DNA of 64,000 bases, taken from assembly GCA_014529385.2 (NCBI GenBank), contig CM043944.1, positions 67,297,395 to 67,361,394 on the forward strand, in the 5' to 3' direction. Under the pieces are notes generated by a model. The model did not search any database and was not told the origin of the DNA. It was given only the letters and a program-made list of their open reading frames with translations. Of this stretch, positions 48,678 to 59,028 are shown in pieces. Position 1 is the first letter of the stretch; the number at the start of each line of letters is the position of its first letter. The position numbers and the translations under genes were made by a program. This stretch comes from Adiantum capillus-veneris (Eukaryota; Streptophyta; Polypodiopsida; Polypodiales; Pteridaceae).

Positions 48678-49379
48678 TCATGCATACTTCCATTCTTTGC
48701 TGGTGATGTCTTCTCCGTACGCTTTTGCCTCGGTCATTCTCTCATGAATCCACTCTGCACTAATCAGACCTGGGAAACATGCAAGGTATCTAGGCATTGG
48801 GGGTGCCCTCCTTCCTCCATGTGCTTGTTTCCATGTTTCTCTCTCTTGCAAACGCCTTGCCTTTGCCACTGTCCACAAGTCCACCCACTTGATCATAATC
48901 TTTGCATTGAGAATAAAAAAGTTATTGACCACTCGGGATAGATTTATATCCATGTTAAGTAGTTTCCCCTTTCCACTTGGCAAGTGTGAAGTCATCCTTA
49001 CATCTTCCTCGTCTGAACACATGCGAGGCATTGAAGGATCAACTTGTGCCAAATACTCTGATATGTAAACAAATGCTTCTTGAACGATCCACCCTTCGGC
49101 CATACATGCCTCTGGTTGAGATTGTAGCCGCACAAAATCTTTGAGAGTCTTTAGAAACCTCTCTAAGAAGAACATCCATTGTGCGTGCACTACTCCACAT
49201 ATAACCATCTCATCCACCACGTGAACCAAGAGGTGAATTTGACTAAGAAGGACCGATCGAGGAAATGCATCTTTAATGGCACACAGAGTTTTTGTTGCAA
49301 GTGTTTGAGCATCAGGGATAGCATCTATTTCAATTTCCTTGGAGCTCACAAATCTGTAAGAAAACACACAAGGATACAC
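48678..49379 (-). pseudogene. CACTA transposase DUF4218 domain
   Basis: A 233-codon frame with FPRSVLLSQIHLLVHVVDEM, VHAQWMFFLERFLKTLKDFV and EACMAEGWIVQEAFVYISEY, the hallmark of DUF4218 in plant CACTA transposases. The C-terminal part contains WKQAHGGRRAPPMPRYLACF. No DNA-cleavage residues are known for this domain. It follows the tnp2 part and shares its strand. Confidence 0.88.
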
Positions 49380-49434
49380 TAAGTGCTATTTGAAATTATT
49401 GTGTACATAAAAAAGGTGTAGTTGAGTGGAGTCT

Positions 49435-50746
49435 TTAGTGTACCTTACTAGCTCTCCTAGTTTGAAAATAGCTTCCTTGACTTTCTTGTCCCAACATATA
49501 CACATACTCACCGACCGAATGAACTACAATGTAAATCAAGGGAAGGGAAAGTGAGTGAAAGTCATACACACAGACTATAGATAGAATATGGTGTATGAAG
49601 ATTACCTGAAACATCTTGTGCCAATCATGGGACTTCAACCCATACAATTGAACGCTTCCACCCTTCTTTGCTTTTGTGAAATCTCCCTTTCGCGACCTCA
49701 TGTATCTTGTTGGTGTGTGAATAGAGGCAATGGTACCCTTCACCTTTTCGAGCCCTTCTTTGGGTAGCATCCATGGTACTTTAGGAAGCACAATCTCTCC
49801 ATTTGGGGCACGACATGGAGAAGTAGAGGCAGGGAGACATTTTAGCCTGAAATCCTCCCTCGCACCCAAAGAGTCTTCTTGCCAATAATGTGGTCCCATA
49901 GTGTTTGGGCTACATTCTTGAATATGTGCATGGGATCCAAGAGGTGTTGTGTTTTTATGGAATCCTTAAAAATATGGAATACCTTGACATACCTTTTGGT
50001 GGAGGACAGCCAGATTGTTGTTGTGGTGTTCTTCCCAAATGGTTGCCCATTCTGCCATCTTGAGCTTTAGAGGGTCTTCCCATTTTTTGGATCCTTCTGC
50101 TTGTTATGCCCTTGGGGTAAGAAACAATGGTTGTTTGGATAGATTACCTTGCACAAGGAATTGGCCTCTCTATCACCAATGATGGCCCGCAAGTAGGACA
50201 TGCATTGTGCTCTGATGTGGACAACCCTGCATACATATCGTATCATTAGGGAGAGAGGAAAAGATAGAGAGAGAGATAGAGGAAAGGGGGTTACCAGAAA
50301 TCTCTCCAAGCCCAGGATAGTTGTGCATAGTTTACGTAAGGACTCCACTCACAATGGCCTCTCTCCCCCCTTTGCAAGTGAGACATCGACAACAGGAATG
50401 CCTCTCCATAACTCCTCCAACTCCTCAATGAGGGGCTCGAGGTAGGTGTCAATATTTGACACTTTTTACTTCCCTGGCACAATGGCAAGGAAAGAAGTAT
50501 GTTGCCCTTCTTCGTTGTCTCCCATGGTGGAAGATTGTAGTTGAAGATCACCACAGGCCAAGTGCTCCATGAAGTAGACTTAGTGCCGAAGATGTTGACA
50601 CCATCACATGCTAACCCAGGCCTCAAGTGTTGAGGCTCTAGTTTCAAATTTTGACCGAGTGCACTCCTTGGAAACCACTTTTGAGGTGTTAGGTCTAGAT
50701 TTTGGGACGCCTTGGATGTCTGTGTAAATGAGCTAACTCCAACCAA
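49435..50746 (-). pseudogene. CACTA transposase tnp2 region, 5' truncated
   Basis: Transposase_21 (tnp2) remnants: LACDGVNIFGTKSTSWSTWP and VVIFNYNLPPWETTKKGNIL, then, past a frameshift and what looks like an intron around 50.25-50.29 kb, VHIRAQCMSYLRAIIGDREA and KVIYPNNHCFLPQGH, then LYGLKSHDWHKMFQ before DUF4218. The N-terminal half and both terminal inverted repeats are missing, so this is a fragment that cannot move by itself. Confidence 0.82.
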
Positions 50747-50756
50747 GTTTTGTGAT

Positions 50757-51410
50757 GAAGAAGGCTACGACCTAGTTTCATGTTTTATGTTGAAAGTGCT
50801 GAGAAATGCTAATGAGATTTGTGAGAATGAAAATAGAGGGACAAATAGCTATGTCATGGAGGATGCTGCACAAACATAAACTAGGAGAGCAATACAACCA
50901 TGTGGAGATGTCATCATTGACATACTTGAAGAGTCAACAACATCTACTCCAAAGAAACTAACTTCAAATGATACAGAGTTGAAAGTACAGGAAGAATCAG
51001 ATGTGCAAAGCTCCAAATCAACAGATGTTCTACAAACTCAAGATCAAATGAAGAATGAGGAAGAAGCCAAAGATGAAAAATATCCCACATTGATCAAATT
51101 CAATTTATGCGGACAAACAGAGCTCAAGGTTACATGTTCGGCCGCAATTGATCCTTATGCTACTAAGAATATAATGTCATATGGCACTTGGGATAATGAT
51201 GGGAAAGCTGACAATTAAAGAAGTGGAGGAAAGAGTATACACCAGTGCCAAAACACCAATCCCAATTTTTGGCATAGCGGAGGCAATACTCAAGTTGAGT
51301 CCTGGGGAGTTCAAAGACAACTTCAACATAGTTGACTCACATCACGTCAAAGAAAGTCTATTCCTAACAAAGAGTTGGAAGAATATCTTCTTCGGGCAAC
51401 GGCAAAAAGC
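50757..51410 (+). pseudogene. G1 second retropepsin-like domain (PR')
   Basis: Two frames joined near 51.19 kb. Segments are YPTLIKFNLCGQTELKVTCS, AAIDPYATKNIMSYGTWDND, then PIPIFGIAEAILKLSPGEFK and DNFNIVDSHHVKESLFLTKS. The layout follows a retropepsin: strand, Asp loop, flap, ILL-type end. The active-site loop is D-P-Y-A instead of D-T/S-G-A. G4 has a comparable domain after its integrase. Proteolytic activity seems unlikely. Identification is by shape and order, not by search. Confidence 0.5.
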
Positions 51411-52342
51411 ATCACAACAACAACAAGGACGGTCCAAGAGACATCAACAAAAAAGACACAACCATCTGCAGCAAAAAAATCTAAGGCCAAACTAAACATT
51501 GAAGAAGATCATCCTCGCAAGTCAGCTTTACCTTCGACAAGCTCACATCAAAGCTCAATCAAAGCCTCTATGTCAATAACGAAAGCTTCAACAATGCAAT
51601 GGATCCCTAAACAAAAGGTTTTGCAACCTAAATCTCCATCACAAAGTATCCAAAAGAAGCAAACAAATGTCAAGCAGGTGTTGGTATCCAAGGAACACAT
51701 TAAAGTCAAAGATCCAATTTGGATACACTCTCAAGAACAATCTCAACAAAAAAAGGCGATAGGGTGGGTGGCCTCAAATGATGTTTGGGCCAAAAAGCCC
51801 AAGGTAACGGCATGGAACTTCTCACCCTTACAAAGAAACCCCACAAAGAACAAGCCGAGCATTCAACGCAAGACAACCAACTCAACTAGGAGAAGAAGAA
51901 GCAAAAGAAAAGAGCTTCAAAGAATCAAGCAATACAAAAAATATGGGTACCAAGTCACAGATTTATCAAGCTACCCAACAAGGCCAAATGAAGAAAAAGA
52001 ATAGAATGGCTCCCGTCAAGCTACTTGAAGCACAAGGATTCTATGAAGGTAACACCGAAATATGGTTACCCAAAGTAGTTGCTCAACCTAGAGCGACTAA
52101 GACCAACCAAGTAGCAAAGGACCCCACAAAAAGACAATCAACAACAACAAAGAGCCAATGGAGACTAAGCACAACCAAGGGAGAAACAACCTCAAAATGG
52201 ATCCCTCATCTTCTACTAAAAAAGTAAGGCTTTTACAATGGTAATAGCCACGTATGGATACAAAAGCCTAGTGTCCATCAAGTCAAGGGAGCAACTCATG
52301 AAACAAGAACAAAGTGGATCCCAAAACCACTGTTGAAAACTT
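51375..52342 (+). pseudogene. G1 basic W-x-P-K repeat protein region
   Basis: A Lys/Gln/Ser/Thr-rich region in two or three frames (51375-52004, then 51943-52227, then to 52342). Tryptophans recur in short motifs: QWIPK, IWIHS, VWAKKPK, IWLPK, KWIPH, VWIQKP, KWIPK. Near the end two units repeat as GFYEGNTEIWLPK...KWIPHLLLKK and GFYNGNSHVWIQK...KWIPKPLLKT. It is probably the C-terminal extension of the polyprotein. Nucleic-acid binding is a guess from the charge. Confidence 0.55.
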
Positions 52343-53356
52343 AGGCTCCTCACAAAGAAGTAAAAGTAAAGGTACAACAATGCGGCCTCCTTACGCAACA
52401 TCCCATGCAATAAAAGAAGCTAGAGGAGTCAAATTATGCCAACTTACTTGAAAATGTGGTGGCATCCAAAGACCAAAGCAATGATAGAGGCCTTAATCTC
52501 AATAAATTATGGCATTGGGTTTCAAGCCATGAACAGGTAAGTCTAAGTCGCCATTAAAAATACATGGCATAAAAGTCAAGAGTCGGGCAGCTGAGCCACT
52601 AAATGAGCAAGGCATTAGTCCCAAAGATTCAAGTAATATTCTCTGTGGTCTAAGAGTCTTAGCTATTCTAGGTACTGCTCAAGATGGAGGAGTTGAGCAT
52701 ATTTATGTTGTGTCGCTCATGCTGGTATAGGTGAGCATAAGAGTCTAAGTCTATGTATTTTAAGTTTGGGAAAGTGAAGAAGAGAGTCCAAAAGACACTG
52801 ACGCACTATGCATAGTGAGTAATGAGTGGACAAGCTTCAACATCAAAAATCCTTCTTGGAAATGTGGAAGCTATTGAGATGTCCGTGGATATTACATGTG
52901 CTACATTTGTTCCTTGAAGCACCCAACAACTCATTTTTCACACTGCATGATTTTCTTGAAAGAACTCTTGTGTGGATATAGGGTGTCCCATAATTGGCAC
53001 TTGCATTACGCACTCTTACTTTAAAAAACCCTTCTTGGAAATGTGGAAGCTATTGAGATGTCCGTGGATATCACATGTGATACATTTGTTCCTTGAAGCA
53101 CCCAACAACTCATTTTTCACACCGCATGATTTTCTTGAAAGAACTCTTGTGTGCATATAGAGTGTCCCATAATTGGCACTTGCATTACGCACTCACCTTG
53201 CATGAACAGGTACTCAACTTCCAACTGTTCAACCCCAATAAGAGCGTATACCAAAGGCATTTTTTCCCACTGGGTTTTTCCCTTTGGTCATTCAGGTTCT
53301 AAACCCTAATTTAGAAACACCCATCACTATTCTATTGTATATATTCCTTCCATCAA
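52343..53356 (+). other. G1 3' untranslated region with a 179-bp tandem duplication
   Basis: No supported gene. A block starting CCTTCTTGGAAATGTGGAAG at 52851 recurs at 53030 (period 179 bp) with few differences, running to about 53205. Confidence 0.8.
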
Positions 53357-53842
53357 ATGAAACCAATAAAGAATTTGTTACACGATCTTCAAAGAGATAA
53401 AGTGGGGCCACATTGTTCTCAACTACTCTTCGACAAGAGAAGCTCTTATCTTCAAAGATACCAACAAAGCTCTATTGACAAAGTGGAAAAGAAAATCAAA
53501 TTGGAGATGCTAGTGCACACATGTCAAAGTCTCAAACATTTTGAGATACGAGCTCCAATAAAAAGTCAACTGCACCAGGAGGCAAAGTATCCAAAGAAGC
53601 AGGTATCCAACTGCACAAATGGAAAGGTAAAGCAGGATGTGCAACAACATGCACAAATGCCTCATCCACAACATACAAATCACAAAGAACACATGTTCGT
53701 CAATCAAAGGCAAATGGGCACCCCATTTGAACAAGCAAAACATGCCAGATATAACTCAACCAACGAAGGGGGAGTCTCATCAACAAGAAGACCAGACTAC
53801 AAATGGCCGTGTCAAGGGACGACGCGAGCTAGGAAGGGGGGA
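53357..53842 (+). CDS. Possible short ORF before the G1 polypurine tract
   Basis: A 174-codon frame, rich in Lys, Gln and His, that runs through the polypurine tract into the LTR (stop at 53881). It has no recognised motif. Because it crosses the tract and ends inside the LTR, it is more likely the decayed end of the preceding coding region or chance. Confidence 0.2.
53829..53842 (+). other. G1 polypurine tract
   Basis: AGGAAGGGGGGAG directly before TGTTTGGAGG. The E1 and G4 tracts are close relatives. Confidence 0.8.
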
Positions 53843-54771
53843 GTGTTTGGAGGTGATAACAACATACAAGTGCCCACCTAGCCAAAGCGCCCGTTGGGTT
53901 AGCCGGCCAAAGTTTTGATGTGGTCACACTATTTTTCCGATGTTTAATACATCAAACCCTGTAAAAGCCTAATGTCAATCGTCTATGTCAAGTCTAAATC
54001 AAAGATGTAATTTTTCCAATGATGTATGTAAAGGTCCATGAGAAGTTGGCTGTCGGTCACTTTAGAAAGCCCTAGGTATATAATACACTAAGGTTAGTGT
54101 GAAAGGGGGATTATTTTGGAAGATAAGTGACTATTGCTGTACGCACAGAGAGCGACCTCTTGGCTCCAACTTGTAATCATCTCTATTGTGGCTACGATAA
54201 TCCAAATTCAATTTTGTTTATTGCATTGTGTTCTTCTTACTCTGCTCTTTTATTCAAGTGTAAGCATTCAAGATTCGGTGTAGGTATCAAACGCAACCGT
54301 TTTGGCCTTAAATCGCTGTTTTGAGTGTTTATATGTGTATTTTATGTTGTTTTGACCCTAGGAGAGCCTTTAGGGACCCAAAAACGACCCTTATGGTTCA
54401 TCCGTTTATTGTTTTTGTGTACTTTGGGACGAACGATCGTGATCCGTGTACCCATCCAGAACGCTGTGACAGTGATAGTATATGCTCTTGATAGTCCCCT
54501 GTAGCTTCCCATCAAGTTTCGTGCGAATCCGATATGATTTTCACAGGCGTGATAACTGTAGAGCTGTGTAGAAGTACATAGGCAGATTACTTGGCTTTAG
54601 TGCGTTTGATTTGCTTGTAGAGTTAGTAGTTGCATCTCTTTGAGTTCACTTCATTAGGATTGACACCCTAGTAAGTTTCCATGCCTCATCCGAGTCGCTT
54701 CCCTAGTATTGATATTTATGTTGATGCCTGAAGGCTATGCTATGGACGTCCGTCACTGCGACCCGCAAACA
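53843..54771 (+). repeat. G1 3' LTR (929 bp)
   Basis: TGTTTGGAGGTGATAAC to ...GACCCGCAAACA. It has a TATA box (GTATATAATAC, 54077-54085), an imperfect copy of the leader palindrome (CGATCGTGATCC, 54434-54445) and GACGTCCGTCAC (54745-54756), 15 bases from the end. Confidence 0.78.
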
Positions 54772-56907
54772 TCTGTTAATCCTAAGAAACCTGTAGAAAA
54801 TGTTTCCTTTGCATATACATCATGCAAGAAATTTTCTTTTCTTGTACCATTGTGATCCTGCTTTACAATGGTACATGGCCAAAACCCCTCATATCCCTAT
54901 AGTCCCTGAATTATTTGTTTGTTTTTGGCAAGGGTTGCTCTCAAAGACTTTCATGGTTCCTTTCATGGTCCACACAAATAGTAAGGAACTGTACTGCACG
55001 CTTCCCATCCCTGCTCCTTATCCTAGCATAAGCTGACCCATTGTCCATCACCTTCGTTTCCATGCGAGTAGCAGTGATTTATGGTTGTCAAAGGATAAGA
55101 GGGTACATAGACATCTTGTACAAATAAATTTTGGTAATCTTTGACATCCCCTATAGTCACCTTTACATTTGGACAAGCTCCGTACAACTCCCCAGATGAA
55201 TTGTTTGCTGTAGGAATCATTCATCCATGATTTATATCAATTAGCTATTTTGCTTTTTGATATAGACTCTTTGACATAAGATTAATTTCTGACCCATGAT
55301 CTATCAACACAATGTATGGCTCGTCTAAGTCTCCCACTTTCACTAGGGTCTCCGTAGTCTCTCTTGCCCAATGACTCTTAGAGAAATAACACTTGTGAGT
55401 GGTCTCGAATTCATCTTCATCATCCAAGAAAACTTGTTTTACTCCTCCCCTAGACTTGTAGCATCCAACAACAGTTTCATCAACTTGCTTTCCATAGACA
55501 TGTACTCCCTTTGCATTTAAAGTCTATTACTGACCCTGTACATGGATAGATTCAGTAAGAGATTGCCGCTTCCTCTTGATGATATCAATTATCTCTTCAT
55601 GGAACTCCCTCTTTGCTAGTCCAAGGACCTCACCCAAGGTAAATTCCACCTTACTGTTCAAAATGCTCTCTTCCAAAACCTTTTTAAGGTCAGTTGTTGT
55701 CTCTATATCAGATTGGAGTTTGTAGGCCAGACCCTTTGCTTTAGCTTTCATTTCATCCTTCTTCTTTTCTTTAGAGGCTTCTTACATAGGCACTTCAAGG
55801 ACTGTCATCTGTTGCGGGGAAGCTGATCTAGGAGGCACTGTGTCATTTTTGCCCCCACTCCTCGTCGCTTGTTTTGAAGGCCCTTCATCCCCATTCTCAC
55901 GCCTATGTTTCTTTTTGACAACGGCCTCATTGGCTTGACATTTGGAAATGTATGTGTCCACTGACAAAGAGTCCACATGGTAATTCAGACCTGTTTCTAG
56001 TCAAATACAATCTCCAACTTCATACAAAACCTCTTTAGTCATTTTACCCTTCATAAAGATTCTATTGCACATGGCCATAGCTCTCTAATCCCATAAGATT
56101 CCTCTTCTCCAGTCTTTAATGATCCCTTTTGCTTATTAGGCTCCACCTTCAGCCCATAGGCGGTTGCTTCAACCATTGAAATGACATGGCTAATAGCCAT
56201 GTCCTCAACTAGCTTCTTCATCCTGCCTTTGCCAAAGTTTTTTCCCAAGAGCTTACCTATTTCACTTAAGTGAATCTTTCCATCTTTAAAGAAAACAAGC
56301 TTCTTTGTCAAAGCATCTTTGAAACTTTCACAATCCCTCCTTCCATGGTCGGTACTATCACACCAGATGCATCTATTTACAAATCCTTTTCTGTTTTGAG
56401 GTCTTTGCCTTACAGATTGTCCTACGATTGTCCCTTTTCTTCTAGCCTTGCAAGCTTTAACTTCAATTCTTGCATTCCCTTAACAATATCATCAAGGATG
56501 GATTTTTCACTCTTTGGGACCACAATCACATGCTTCATGGGACTCTCGAGAACACTTGGGGCTTGAGTAGGGATGACGATCATCTTGTCTCTTCGTCATT
56601 GTCGCTTGGCTAGCAGTGAAATTGCATCTTTGACCTCATTCCAATCAGTCTTTAAGCCTTGTTCCACATCATTATCCTCAAGTAGCAGATCTAAATTCTC
56701 TTAAATCTCTTTACCTGCGGCCTGCAAAAAGATCTCTGTCTTCTCTGAGTTTAGTGTAGCCTTTTCAATCCTTGACAATTGATCATATCGGCATTCAAAT
56801 AACCTTAGCAGTTCGGTAGGCGAAAGCCCTTCTTTTGGCGAACTACCCACTCTAAAAAAGTACTCTTTGTTACCCTTTCAGAGTACTCCATGAAATACTA
56901 TTCCTTT
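54772..56907 (-). pseudogene. G3b: gag and protease of the second G3 copy
   Basis: Resumes G3 sequence right after the G1 LTR. The protease has LIDHGSEINLMSKSLYQK and NSSGELYGACPNVKVTIGDV. The upstream gag includes DSLSVDTYI, MVEATAYGLKVEPNKQKGSL and HLSEIGKLLGKNFGKGRMKK. It aligns with 20.6-22.8 kb of G3a but lacks its 21-bp duplication. It is cut at 56907 by the G4 LTR. With G3c (35.2-37.4 kb) it probably formed one element, minus about 1.7 kb of RT lost at the G1 insertion. Confidence 0.75.
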
Positions 56908-57882
56908 TGTTGTCGAAGCTGAGAGAATGCTTTCTATGATTTCTGTGCCAAATTTGGACACTGATTTACACCGATTGCGATGGCTTGGTTCCTGACATTG
57001 TGGGGAACACATTGATGTGTTTTGTGCTTGACAAAGTTTTGTTTTGATGCCTCTAAGGGCCCTAGATCTACCCGACCTAATCTGTCTTTGATTTGATCCA
57101 TTCGCCCGTTTGTGCAATTTTTCCCGCCTGCATGTGTAATAGTCTTGATCTTTACTTGATAAGGAACATACCTGTGAAATCTGGTATGAAATGCTAGCTC
57201 TGATCGTTGGTATGGGGTAGAAATGTGGTAGCTCACTCTAGGTCAAGAAGCTCTCTTCTTCTCTCTCAAAATGTGAAAATGATCAATGAGCTAGAATTTG
57301 GCCTACCCGACCCATATCTTCCTGAGGTTTTCGTGACATAGGTATTATTTTCATTACCTTTGATCTTGATATAATCTGCATAACATCTGTGGGTCGAACC
57401 GTTCGTCATTCTGGCGTCGTATGACCATTTGATGCGATTCTGGCGAAATGTGGTCATGATCATTAAAATTCGACATCTTCAGATTAGCTTCATATCTTCC
57501 ATGCTTGATAACCCTATCATGATACTTCGGCGTTTGCTTCCAGAACTTGATTCCGACACTGTGGGCGATATTTTTAAAATTTTGGAAGATTATTAACGAA
57601 AACCAAACAAAATAAATCGAAAATACTTATTAACTGGCGAAAATTAGCCAAAAATTATTATACTCACCCCTAAGCATCTATTTTCACTAGAAGCATCCCA
57701 ATGCTCCAGATTTTGTCATTACAGCTCATTATTATGCTGGTTGGATGATAAAAATGCTAAAAAATACCAGATTTTGATCAAATTTGTTCGAAATTGAACT
57801 CTTAAAAATGAAAAAAAACACACGCATTATGTACATATATACACGTTGGACCCCTTAATGGTCCTGACTGCTGCTAGATTCA
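56908..57882 (-). repeat. G4 3' LTR
   Basis: Minus orientation, about 975 bp, ending ...CTTCGACAACA inside G3b gag. The tip is less certain: the first TG after the polypurine tract is at 57882. It lacks the GACGTCCGTC signature of E1, G1 and G2. Confidence 0.6.
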
Positions 57883-58485
57883 GTAGTTACTTCCCCCCTT
57901 CCTAAACTGAGTCGTCCCGGACGAAGGTTGTGTGCATGGGTTTTGAAATCTGTGTCTATGCACATCTGTGTGATGTGGCCTTATCCTCATGTTTGAGACA
58001 ATGCATTGGGTAACAAAGTGCTGTGCAAGATGCAGGGATTGAATGTAATTTTCAGTGGCTTTGGATGGCGAGGCTAGCTGTTTATGGAACAAAAGAGCTT
58101 GCAGTTTAATTGCTCTCTCCTTGATTGTTAATTTTTTGATGGCAACTATTTTTGGAACCCATTTGTATTCAATTTTTTTCATATTTGCAGATTTTAATGT
58201 AGGTTCCTGAATTTTCTTAGGTTTCCATTGCCATTTTGTTAGTTCAGGCTTCCTAGATTGACGTTTTGGTCTCCATTCGATCTTTGTCGCTGAATTTTTG
58301 GTTGTCTCCAGCTTTGGTTGCCATTTCCACTCTAGATTAGCTCTTGAAGGTCTTTGATATGGCGTTTCTGTCGTCGGGAGTTGTGACTTGGACAGCCATA
58401 TGTGTCTCTGTTTTTTTTGCACTACGGTTTTCTTTATCCATACTTTTCGAACAACCATTTTCGGTGTTTCTGGCTGATGAGCTGA
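57880..58485 (-). pseudogene. G4 basic W-x-P-K repeat region
   Basis: A 192-codon frame with six Trp-centred motifs in about 130 residues: KVWIKK, HIWLSK, LEWKWQPK, IEWRPK, KWQWKPKK, YKWVPK, separated by Lys/Thr/Pro-rich spacers of about 15-20 residues. It is in the same frame as the protease-like and integrase parts upstream, separated from the former by one TAA at 58486. It is therefore the last segment of the pol polyprotein, close to the polypurine tract. Function unknown. G1 has the counterpart. Confidence 0.62.
57889..57905 (-). other. G4 polypurine tract
   Basis: The minus strand reads AGGAAGGGGGGAAGT after the W-x-P-K frame. Confidence 0.7.
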
Positions 58486-59028
58486 TTACTTTTTGTCAAT
58501 GGGGATAATCGGCCACGAGTGATTTGTTTTGGCGAATGGAATCATGTACGTGTTAGAGTTGTGTGTGTACATCAGCGCATGTTCTGACCATTCGGTAACA
58601 GCATTGTACGTTCTCATCCATGAAACTCCCAAACATAGTGATTCTCTGATTCCTTCGTCTTTCATTACGAAAAATTGATGAGGACAACTATTTCCATCAA
58701 TATTGATTGGTAAGTTTACTATTCCCAATGGTGGCATTGTTGCCCCGTTTGTGGCTTGTAAATCTCGTGTGGATTGCACTAGGGGTTCATCGGTAAGCAT
58801 CTTGTAAGTGGAGAAGTTGGCCACATTGACTCTTGCCTCTGTGTCAATCAATGCTCGTTGATATCTGCCATTCGGAAGTCTGACATTGATGTGAACATCG
58901 ATTCCTATTTCCCATTGCTCGTCAGTGTGAATTATAGAAAGAGGTATTTGAGCCGTATCTACTGGTTGAGGAAGTCTTTGTTGTTGTAATTTCTGTTTCC
59001 GCTTTAAAATCCTAATTCTGGCCTCCTC
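58486..59028 (-). pseudogene. G4 second retropepsin-like domain (PR')
   Basis: In frame with the integrase, after a single TAG at 59029. It begins EEARIRILKRKQKLQQQ, then WEIGIDVHINVRLPNGRYQ, then the loop RALIDTEARVNVANFSTYKM, where D-T-E-A replaces D-T-G-A, then TMPPLGIVNLPINIDG (flap region), then HQFFVMKDEGIRESLCLGVS and WMRTYNAVTEW, the usual ILG-type end with C-L-G. Placement after the integrase is unusual for gypsy elements, whose protease precedes RT. The changed Gly makes catalysis doubtful. Confidence 0.6.

Larger units (their letters stand above)
37362..54771 (+). mobile_element. Gypsy element G1 with nested insertions
   Basis: Bounded by related LTR sequences (partial at the left, complete at 53843-54771). 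G1 coding parts are the N-terminal module, gag and first protease (38.3-41.5 kb) and the second protease plus W-x-P-K region (50.9-52.3 kb). The centre, where RT, RNase H and integrase should be, is replaced by an LTR (41.7-42.5), G2 (42.6-47.5) and a CACTA remnant (47.7-50.75). It is itself inserted in a G3 copy (G3c left, G3b right). Confidence 0.7.
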
